This document shows, one piece after another, positions 1 through 5,082 of a stretch of 8,206 bases of DNA; position 1 is the first letter of the stretch; each line of letters starts with the position of its first letter. Source of the stretch: Aquiluna sp. (lineage in GTDB: Bacteria; Actinomycetota; Actinomycetes; Actinomycetales; Microbacteriaceae); the NCBI GenBank assembly GCA_016780945.1, contig JADHKY010000049.1, forward strand, positions 1-8,206, in the 5' to 3' direction. The position numbers and the translations under genes are program-made. The notes under the pieces are model-generated. The model saw only the letters and a list, made by a program, of their open reading frames with translations, was not told the origin of the DNA and ran no database searches.

Positions 1-253
1 GCTGAATCTGGTCGATTATGGCTTGTGCCTGAGCGGCGTCTTCGGTGTCAACCTCAACAGTTAGCTCCTCGCATGTCTTGCCCTTCATGGCCATGAGCCC
101 AAGTGGAGAGTTGGCTTTGACCATGTTGCCGCCGACCTTGCCCATCCTGATTTCAAGACCGGACTCTTTCACAAGCTTCACGATCTGACCTGCGGGCCTT
201 GCGTGAAAGCCAATGGGATCTTCGATTGTGACGGTTGCCGTGACGGTTGACAT
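1..253 (-). CDS. ptsH: Phosphocarrier protein HPr (C-terminus cut by window edge)
   Basis: HPr is the small cytoplasmic phosphocarrier that takes phosphate from Enzyme I and passes it to sugar-specific EIIA proteins. The visible 84 codons begin MSTVTATVTIEDP and contain the active-site motif GFHARPAG; His17 corresponds to the phosphorylated His15 of the family. Ser49, in the segment KANSPLGLMAMKG, occupies the place of the regulatory Ser46 of Firmicutes, though actinobacteria generally lack the matching kinase. HPr is normally 85 to 90 residues, so only a few residues are missing. The ATG is well supported by an AAGGAG ribosome binding site 4 bases upstream. The gene lies 45 bp downstream of mtlD on the same strand with no terminator between them, so it is probably the distal gene of the mannitol operon. 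Whether ptsI follows cannot be seen. Confidence 0.95.
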   Translation of the reverse strand, partial: MSTVTATVTIEDPIGFHARPAGQIVKLVKESGLEIRMGKVGGNMVKANSPLGLMAMKGKTCEELTVEVDTEDAAQAQAIIDQIQ

Positions 254-257
254 TTTT

Positions 258-263
258 CTCCTT
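258..263 (-). promoter_or_regulatory. Ribosome binding site of ptsH
   Basis: AAGGAG on the minus strand, 4 bases before the ATG at 253. It fixes the ptsH start. Confidence 0.8.
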
Positions 264-298
264 AGGTCCTTCAGGATGCTAGCAATTAATCTTTGAAG

Positions 299-1465
299 TT
301 ACCCCAGAAGGCCCTGACGAGCCACCTGACGTTTGTGATTGTCGATTGTCTCGACTAGGTACTGTGCAAGCGGGTGGGAGCTTGAGATCCCACATACCTC
401 TTGAGCAAACTCGGAGGTTGAAAGGCTGGTTAGAAGTAGTTGCAACCTTGCTACTTCAGGGTCGTCATCGTTTTCAAAGGCTAGGGCTGCCGAGATCACA
501 TCGAGCAGGTGCTCAGGATGTCCGTAGTGCTCTGCGTACTGAGCCGCTGGGCCGATCAGTCTCTCGAGCCGCGAGAGCTTTCTAATGGGATCACGCCCCA
601 CGCGCTCGACCTGGTCATCAATTGCTGGGCTAGTGATGCGCTTGAGAGTCTTCTTCACATATCTACTGTGTGCTGCGGGGTCGAAGTTGTGCTTGCGCAC
701 CAGCACCTTCGAAGTCTCCTCTAAGACAGCCTTGGTCTTTTTCATCACGGCCGGATCGTTCAGAGCCAAAACAACCGTTGCGTGGCCTGCCCGCTGGCCC
801 AAATAGGCCGCGGAGAGGTGAGAGGTGTTTACCGTAAAGAGCTTGCGCTCGATAAACGGCTCAAGCCGGTCAACAAATGTTGCTGATGGAATTTCCAGCT
901 TGATTCCGGAGAGATTGCCCGAGTCGATTACCCATTCGCAAAACGCCTCAACCGCAACGTCGGGCTCTGAGCCGTCAGGCTGGATAGGGACAATACGGTC
1001 AACAGCCGTGTTGGCAAACACTGCGAGCGAATCTAGGTTTTCAACTGTGCGGATCTCGGATTTCAAAATGTCCGTTGCATTGATTGCGTTTTCGCAGGCC
1101 ATCACCACGGCCGGCTTTGAAAGTGTTCTGGCTGAGAGCCCCTCCGCAATCACGGGGGCAATCAGGGGCAAAATGTTTGCGCCTACTGACGCAGTAATTA
1201 TTTCGGCCTTTGCTAGCTGGCCGATTAGCTCCGAGCGCTGCTCGACAGAGTGCAGGGCTCGATAGTTGGTGTAGGTCTTCTTTTGAGAACCCGCTCCGAG
1301 CTCGGTGAGGGTGTAGCTGCCCCTCTCATTGAGGGCGTGGATAAGGCCTACGTTTACATCCGCGAAGACCACAAAGTAGCCAGCGTCCTGAAGGACTGAA
1401 CCTATAAAGCCGCGGCCGATATTGCCGGCGCCAAAGTGGACGGCTATTGGTCTTTCGGAGCTCAT
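299..1465 (-). CDS. mtlD: Mannitol-1-phosphate 5-dehydrogenase
   Basis: This cytoplasmic enzyme oxidises mannitol-1-phosphate to fructose-6-phosphate with NAD+, feeding PTS-imported mannitol into glycolysis. The 388 residues match the family's usual length. The N-terminal Rossmann domain has the dinucleotide-binding motif GAGNIGRG at residues 12-19, followed by the family segment ACENAINATD at about 123-132. The catalytic signature of polyol-specific long-chain dehydrogenases is seen in ERKLFTVNTSH, giving Lys208, Asn213 and His216. The ATG start is chosen because the Rossmann motif follows directly, as in other MtlD proteins. Upstream there is only a weak purine-rich stretch (AAAGAAAAG), so translation may be modest or coupled to EIIA, which ends 23 bp upstream. 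It sits between the mannitol EIIA gene and ptsH, which supports the assignment over other polyol dehydrogenases. Confidence 0.96.
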   Translation of the reverse strand: MSSERPIAVHFGAGNIGRGFIGSVLQDAGYFVVFADVNVGLIHALNERGSYTLTELGAGSQKKTYTNYRALHSVEQRSELIGQLAKAEIITASVGANILPLIAPVIAEGLSARTLSKPAVVMACENAINATDILKSEIRTVENLDSLAVFANTAVDRIVPIQPDGSEPDVAVEAFCEWVIDSGNLSGIKLEIPSATFVDRLEPFIERKLFTVNTSHLSAAYLGQRAGHATVVLALNDPAVMKKTKAVLEETSKVLVRKHNFDPAAHSRYVKKTLKRITSPAIDDQVERVGRDPIRKLSRLERLIGPAAQYAEHYGHPEHLLDVISAALAFENDDDPEVARLQLLLTSLSTSEFAQEVCGISSSHPLAQYLVETIDNHKRQVARQGLLG

Positions 1466-1482
1466 AATTGCTTTTCTTTATC

Positions 1483-1498
1483 TGTGGCCTAGGCCACA
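1483..1498. repeat. 16-bp perfect palindrome at the EIIA/mtlD junction
   Basis: TGTGGCCTAGGCCACA reads identically on both strands. In the mtl mRNA it can fold as a 6-bp stem (TGTGGC/GCCACA) with a CTAG loop that includes part of the EIIA stop codon (TAG, 1491-1489). No T-run follows on either strand, so it is not a standard intrinsic terminator. It could be an mRNA-processing or stability hairpin that sets mtlD expression apart from the transporter genes, or a protein-binding site. The role is inference only. Confidence 0.6.
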
Positions 1499-1926
1499 CC
1501 GCCATCTAAAATCAGCTCGAGAACCTGGTCAGCACTGCCAGAGGCGACTAACACCTCAAGCTTGGTCTCGTGTTGAATTAGTTCGGCTAGGTTGCCAAGA
1601 ATTTCAACGTGGCCGTCGCCACTCGAGGCTATTCCCAACACGCAGCTAACTTCCTCATCACCCCAAGTGATCGGCGATGCAAGTCGCAAAAATACCAGCT
1701 GGTCAAAAATTACGTGAACACGAGATTCGTCAGTGCCGTGGGGGATTGCAAATCCCATTCCGATTGCCGAGGAGAACTTTTGCTCTCGCTCCCACATCGC
1801 AGCTGCATACTCTGGGCCGATTGCACCCAGTTCTAGAAGTAGCTCGCCGCAGATGCGCACGGCCTCCTCTGATGAGGAGGCCGTGACATCTAACCGGATT
1901 CCGGCCTTTTGAATCAGATCAGTCAT
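1489..1926 (-). CDS. mtlF: Mannitol-specific PTS enzyme EIIA
   Basis: EIIA accepts phosphate from HPr and donates it to the mannitol EIIB; it is a soluble cytoplasmic protein. The 145 residues fit the EIIA-Mtl/Fru family (about 145-150). The active-site motif is GMGFAIPHGT at residues 56-65, with His63 as the phosphorylated histidine. The C-terminus (QVLELILDGG) resembles the end of E. coli MtlA (EVLELLAG). The open frame extends upstream to 1998, but I choose the ATG at 1926 because the protein then begins MTDLIQKAGIRLDV like its relatives and the upstream residues are EIIB out of frame. The start overlaps the EIIB stop by 8 bp (ATGACTGA), which indicates translational coupling; an AGGAAGG lies rather far upstream (about 14 bases). 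Codons 14-23 form a perfect 12-bp hairpin, listed separately. Confidence 0.93.
   Translation of the reverse strand: MTDLIQKAGIRLDVTASSSEEAVRICGELLLELGAIGPEYAAAMWEREQKFSSAIGMGFAIPHGTDESRVHVIFDQLVFLRLASPITWGDEEVSCVLGIASSGDGHVEILGNLAELIQHETKLEVLVASGSADQVLELILDGGVA
1858..1885. repeat. Perfect 12-bp inverted repeat (hairpin) inside the EIIA gene
   Basis: On the plus strand CACGGCCTCCTC (1858-1869) is followed by a TGAT loop and the exact reverse complement GAGGAGGCCGTG (1874-1885). The mRNA hairpin would have 12 pairs, mostly G-C, closed by a 4-base loop (AUCA), starting about 40 bases after the EIIA start codon. Its 3' arm contains AGGAGG, a strong Shine-Dalgarno-like sequence. No T-run follows, so it is not an intrinsic terminator. 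It encodes an ordinary stretch (T-A-S-S-S-E-E-A-V), so the protein may not require this symmetry. Confidence 0.7.
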
Positions 1927-2233
1927 CGCTGATTTCGTGACCTTCCTGAATCTCGTTGACCAGCTGAGCGATACGCATATCGCCGAGGAACATGTCAAAG
2001 ATGATTACAGGTGAGTCAGGAACTGCCTGCTTCGCGCGCTGCGAGAGGCCACGATGGACCAAAACTACGTCGTGCGTAGTGTCGGCCAACTGATTCACAG
2101 GGGAGTGAGTTACTTCGACGCCGTTCGCCTTCAGCTGCTTGGCCAGCATTCTGGCAACCATGACCGAGGAACCCATTCCAGCCTCGCAAGCCACAACTAC
2201 GTGCTTGACGTCAGCTCCAGAAATGCTAGCCAT
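1919..2233 (-). CDS. Mannitol-specific PTS enzyme EIIB (stand-alone)
   Basis: EIIB takes phosphate from EIIA on a cysteine and transfers it to mannitol bound by EIIC at the inner face of the membrane. The 104-residue protein has the P-loop-like motif VVACEAGMGSS at residues 13-23, with Cys16 as the phosphorylated cysteine; E. coli MtlA has IVACDAGMGSS at the same place. The later segment VVLVHRGLSQRAKQAVP (56-72) also matches the MtlA EIIB domain. In most mannitol systems this domain is fused to EIIC; here it is a separate gene whose ATG lies 3 bp after the EIIC stop and in the same reading frame. A GGAG site 6 bases upstream, overlapping the EIIC stop, supports independent initiation. The stop overlaps the EIIA start by 8 bp. 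Confidence 0.94.
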   Translation of the reverse strand: MASISGADVKHVVVACEAGMGSSVMVARMLAKQLKANGVEVTHSPVNQLADTTHDVVLVHRGLSQRAKQAVPDSPVIIFDMFLGDMRIAQLVNEIQEGHEISDD

Positions 2234-2236
2234 GGA

Positions 2237-3352
2237 TTACTCCGCACCGCCGGTCTTCATCGACTTGCTCTTGGCCTTTGCGGCCTCGAGGTCATCATCG
2301 CCATCCTTGGAGGCTTTGAGAATCACAAATGCGACGAGGAAGGAGACGGTGGCCGAAAGGAGAATTCCTAGCAGCACACCAAAGTGGTTTCCTGGAGGGG
2401 TAACCGCTAGGTAGGCGAAAATTGAGCCTGGGGCTGGTGTTGCCACCACGCCAACGCCAGTTACTAGGAAGGTAGCAACACCCGTTGCACCACCAGCAAT
2501 GGCAGCCAAAACCAAAATCGGCTTCATTAGTACATATGGGAAGTAGATCTCGTGGATTCCACCCAAGAAGTGAATCACGATCGCGCCTGGAGCACTTCCG
2601 CGCAGCACCTTGCTTCCTGCTGCTAGCCAGACGGCAACCAGGATTCCTAGTCCCGGACCTGGATTGCTCTCAAGCATGAACATGATTGACTTGCCAGCTT
2701 CTTCTACCTGAGCGACTCCAAGTGGAGCGAGCACACCATAATTTATGGCGTTGTTGAGGAACAGGATCTTTGCAGGCTCAATCAGGATGGATGCCAGAGG
2801 CAGCAGTCCTGTGTCAACCAAAACCTTCACACCAGCGCCGAGAGTGTCGGAGAAGGCGTTAACGACCGGTCCGATTCCTACGAAGCCAAGGATGGCCATG
2901 AGGAGACCAGAGATACCAAGGGAGAAGTTTCCGATGAGCATCTCAAATCCTGGAGGGGTGACTGGGTCTAGAACGGCATCAATCTTCTTCAAGATCCATG
3001 CAGCCAGGGGACCAATAAGCATGGCGCCTAGGAACATCGGAATTGAAGCTCCGACAATCACACCTACGGTTGCTACAGCACCAATTACGGCACCGCGCTG
3101 ACCATGAACCATGCGACCACCGGTGTAGCCAATGAGGATTGGAAGCAGGTTGACGATCATTGGGCCGACCATCGAGCCGAGCTCCTCGTTTGGAAGCCAG
3201 CCAGTTGGAATGAACAGTGCTGTTAGAAGACCCCATGCGATAAACGCACCGATGTTCGGGATCACCATTCCAGCTAGGTTTCCACCTATCTTTTGAGCCG
3301 CTGCGCGCCAGCCAGTGTGGCCGCCGTCACCCGCGGGTATAAAATTAGCCAT
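2237..3352 (-). CDS. mtlA: Mannitol-specific PTS permease EIIC
   Basis: EIIC is the integral membrane domain that binds mannitol and moves it in while EIIB phosphorylates it, yielding mannitol-1-phosphate. The 371 residues are almost entirely hydrophobic segments. Diagnostic MtlA features are GGRMVHGQRGAVIGA (78-92), NNAINYGVLAPLG (200-212), ESNPGPGLG (228-236) and GGIHEIYFPYVLMKP (264-278), the last including the conserved Glu268. E. coli MtlA has His (His195) in NNAINHG where this protein has Tyr205. The polar tail after about residue 347 (SKDGDDDLEAAKAKSKSM) resembles the linker that joins EIIC to EIIB in fused MtlA, so the protein ends in that linker. The ATG has a good AAGGAAGG site 8 bases upstream (3361-3368). 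It is the first gene of the mannitol block, 125 bp after the DeoR gene. Confidence 0.96.
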   Translation of the reverse strand: MANFIPAGDGGHTGWRAAAQKIGGNLAGMVIPNIGAFIAWGLLTALFIPTGWLPNEELGSMVGPMIVNLLPILIGYTGGRMVHGQRGAVIGAVATVGVIVGASIPMFLGAMLIGPLAAWILKKIDAVLDPVTPPGFEMLIGNFSLGISGLLMAILGFVGIGPVVNAFSDTLGAGVKVLVDTGLLPLASILIEPAKILFLNNAINYGVLAPLGVAQVEEAGKSIMFMLESNPGPGLGILVAVWLAAGSKVLRGSAPGAIVIHFLGGIHEIYFPYVLMKPILVLAAIAGGATGVATFLVTGVGVVATPAPGSIFAYLAVTPPGNHFGVLLGILLSATVSFLVAFVILKASKDGDDDLEAAKAKSKSMKTGGAE

Positions 3353-3477
3353 GGGTACTACCTTCCTTTAGGGGGTTGTATTCATTGGGCGGTGTCGCTG
3401 CTACAGCATGGTTTGAGGCCCGCCCTAGCAGTGACATCTCCCTTTTTCCAACGGTTTCGGCAATGAACCGAGGAAAT
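3353..3477 (-). promoter_or_regulatory. deoR-EIIC intergenic leader with inverted repeats
   Basis: This 125-bp gap is where a promoter and operator of the mtl operon would be expected, though I could not pick convincing -35/-10 boxes. Two structures are visible. One is GGGCGG (3387-3392) pairing with CCGCCC (3420-3425), enclosing a small GCTG-CTA-CAGC hairpin (3397-3407). The other is CGGTT (3452-3456) with AACCG (3466-3470) across 9 bases. Neither is followed by a T-run. The ribosome binding site AAGGAAGG of EIIC is at 3361-3368. Confidence 0.45.
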
Positions 3478-4239
3478 CTAATTGGCAAGCGCAACTTCAA
3501 CTCCTGCCCTACTGAACGCCTCGACGTAAGTCGGGTCGGCGTCAACATTTGTGACCACGCGGTCAAACTGATCAAAATCTGCGAAACGGGCTGGGTAGGT
3601 GGGACCAAACTTGCTGCTGTCCGCAAGCAGGATGCGCTCTACAGAGCGAGACATCATGGTCTTCTTTACTAGGGCCTCGTCGGTGTCGTAAGCGGTCATG
3701 CCGCCCTCAAGTCCGACGCCATTGACACCCAAGAAGCTAACAACGGCGTTGAAGTCAAGTAGGTCAGCAACCGTCTTCGCTCCCACTGCGGAGAGTGTGG
3801 CAGGCCTAATACGTCCTCCCAGAATGGTTACCTGAGTTGTGCTGTCGGCAAGCTTGGAGGCGAGAGTGATGTGGTTGGTCACAACCATTAGCTTTGGCTT
3901 GTTGCGCAGGTGAGGCTCGAGGTACTCGGTAGTAGTACCGCCGTCAACAAAGATGCAGCCCTCTTCGGGAATGTATGCCGCGGCAACATCGGCAACCGAC
4001 TGCTTTTGCTGGGGGTTCCGGTTGTACCGCTCGGGGATGGTGTATTCGCGTGCAAATCTCTCGAGGGCGATCGCACCACCGTGCACCCGGCGAAGTGCGC
4101 CTCTGCGCTGAAGGACGTCTAGGTCACGCCTTACGGTCTCTACCGCTACGTCCAATTTGTTCGCAGCCACGTTTGCGTCGAGTCGACCATCTTCTCTGGT
4201 CCACTCCGCAAGCTTTAGTCTGCGCTCTTCAGCTAACAC
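3478..4239 (-). CDS. DeoR-family transcriptional repressor, probable regulator of the mannitol operon
   Basis: This is a cytoplasmic DNA-binding repressor that responds to a sugar phosphate. The N-terminal winged helix-turn-helix covers about residues 5-57 and includes the family signature VETVRRDLDVLQRRGALRRVHGG. The C-terminal DeoR sensor domain carries DGGTTT (about 99-104), ILGGR (about 139-143) and LLADSSKFG (about 204-212), which bind phosphosugar in relatives. A longer frame starts with TTG at 4275, but I prefer the GTG at 4239: it gives the usual family start (M-LAEERR, 253 residues) and has GGAGA 9 bases upstream (4249-4253), while the extra 12 residues match nothing I recognise. Its position just ahead of the mannitol PTS genes suggests an MtlR-like role, by analogy with the DeoR-type MtlR of Corynebacterium. 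The ligand and targets are inferred. Repeated motifs in the upstream gap suggest autoregulation. Confidence 0.92.
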   Translation of the reverse strand: MLAEERRLKLAEWTREDGRLDANVAANKLDVAVETVRRDLDVLQRRGALRRVHGGAIALERFAREYTIPERYNRNPQQKQSVADVAAAYIPEEGCIFVDGGTTTEYLEPHLRNKPKLMVVTNHITLASKLADSTTQVTILGGRIRPATLSAVGAKTVADLLDFNAVVSFLGVNGVGLEGGMTAYDTDEALVKKTMMSRSVERILLADSSKFGPTYPARFADFDQFDRVVTNVDADPTYVEAFSRAGVEVALAN

Positions 4240-4257
4240 CCTTGTCAGTCTCCGAAA

Positions 4258-4325
4258 TTGTCCGTTTACAAGCAATTGCTAAGAAAGTAGCACCGCAAAC
4301 GGGCAATTGAAACTAAAACGGGCAA
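4258..4325. promoter_or_regulatory. Three copies of a 10-bp motif upstream of deoR (candidate operators)
   Basis: AAACGGGCAA occurs at 4297-4306 and again at 4316-4325 (19 bp apart). A 9/10 copy in the opposite orientation, TTGTCCGTTT, lies at 4258-4267. A 10-bp palindrome AGCAATTGCT (4271-4280) lies between the inverted and direct copies, and its core GCAATTG recurs at 4303-4309. This clustering in the 114-bp gap before deoR is what an autoregulated repressor's operator would look like. The binding protein is inferred. Confidence 0.5.
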
Positions 4326-4353
4326 AAAGCCACAAATTCAGATAACGATTCTA

Positions 4354-5082
4354 TTAACTGGTTTCTCTGGCAACCTGGTCCATTACAAGCCTCCACCACA
4401 GATAAAAAGCGGCAAGTCCAAACAGGAGCCACTCGATGGCATAAAAAGCAGTGAGCCAATTGATCTCTACGGTCTCATCTTGAATGCCGATTGAGATCCG
4501 CTCAGCCTCTATGGCAATCCCATCCTGAACAATTACGTAGGCTGGGAAACTCTCGAAAGCTTCGTCGGCATAGAGGTTCACAAGCTGCGCCAGTGCCACT
4601 GACCCCAGGGTTCCCGGCTCTGATTCGGTCACCGGTTCGCTTGGCTCCAGGTAGCCAACGATTTCAAACTCTCCCGCCGGCACCTGAATCTCAGCTGCCT
4701 CTTCCAGCTCGGTTGCGAACCCAAGCGCAAGAGTAAGACTTGCTCCGGTTTCTTTTTCGATGCTGTTGGCCACAACCCAGTAACCCAGCACTTGCTCACC
4801 CGCTTGGACCTGAAGGCGATCGGAAACCACATACACATTTTCTGGATCTGTCGAGACCGTAGCTGTCACCAGTCGGTCATAGCTTCCAGGTGCTAAACGC
4901 TGAGGTGCTGAAAGCTCTGAAATTGGAACCGGCTCAAGCTCTATATCAACTCCAACGGCCACAAAGGTTCTGGAGAACTGCCACTGCATCAAAGCAGCGA
5001 AGGTGCCAGCGACTAAGAATGCGATCAAAAGCCCAGCAATCCACTTAGGCCTGCGGGCAACGGAGAAGAAGCTTGGCTTCAT
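4354..5082 (-). CDS. SURF1-family cytochrome oxidase assembly protein
   Basis: SURF1 proteins are membrane-anchored factors that help insert heme a into cytochrome c oxidase. The 242 residues show the typical layout: a basic N-terminus RRPKWIAGLL leading into a first membrane helix (about 14-33) that ends in MQWQFSR, a periplasm-side domain (about 40-205), and a second helix at about 211-231 in NWLTAFYAIEWLLFGLAAFY followed by LWWRLV. The MQWQFSR and AFYLWWRLV ends are characteristic of actinobacterial members. The segment LALGFATE (118-125) stands where many family members have a ...RGWVP motif, so the central domain is divergent. The protein contains no histidine at all. Its ATG directly abuts the guaB3 TAG with no recognisable Shine-Dalgarno, so it is probably translated by coupling. 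No terminator is evident after its stop. Confidence 0.88.
   Translation of the reverse strand: MKPSFFSVARRPKWIAGLLIAFLVAGTFAALMQWQFSRTFVAVGVDIELEPVPISELSAPQRLAPGSYDRLVTATVSTDPENVYVVSDRLQVQAGEQVLGYWVVANSIEKETGASLTLALGFATELEEAAEIQVPAGEFEIVGYLEPSEPVTESEPGTLGSVALAQLVNLYADEAFESFPAYVIVQDGIAIEAERISIGIQDETVEINWLTAFYAIEWLLFGLAAFYLWWRLVMDQVARETS

Noticed and set aside
825..1265. 146-codon plus-strand frame
   Set aside because: It is antisense to mtlD, low in complexity (Ser/Thr/Ala-rich), and mirrors the codon pattern of mtlD.
1927..1998. N-terminal extension of EIIA to 1998
   Set aside because: The added residues are an out-of-frame reading of the end of EIIB, and the family start fits the ATG at 1926.
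2745..3101. 118-codon plus-strand frame
   Set aside because: It is antisense to the membrane-coding part of EIIC and has no homology that I recognise.
3345..3626. 93-codon minus-strand frame overlapping the end of deoR and the EIIC leader
   Set aside because: It is out of frame with the well-supported DeoR protein over most of its length and has no recognisable domain.
4240..4275. N-terminal extension of DeoR to the TTG at 4275
   Set aside because: The extra 12 residues do not fit the family start. The GTG at 4239 has a suitable GGAGA, and the extension would overlap the candidate operator.
4321..4331. GGC-AAAAA-GCC as a terminator after SURF1
   Set aside because: The stem is only 3 bp. 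The A/T run lies in the loop and not after the stem.
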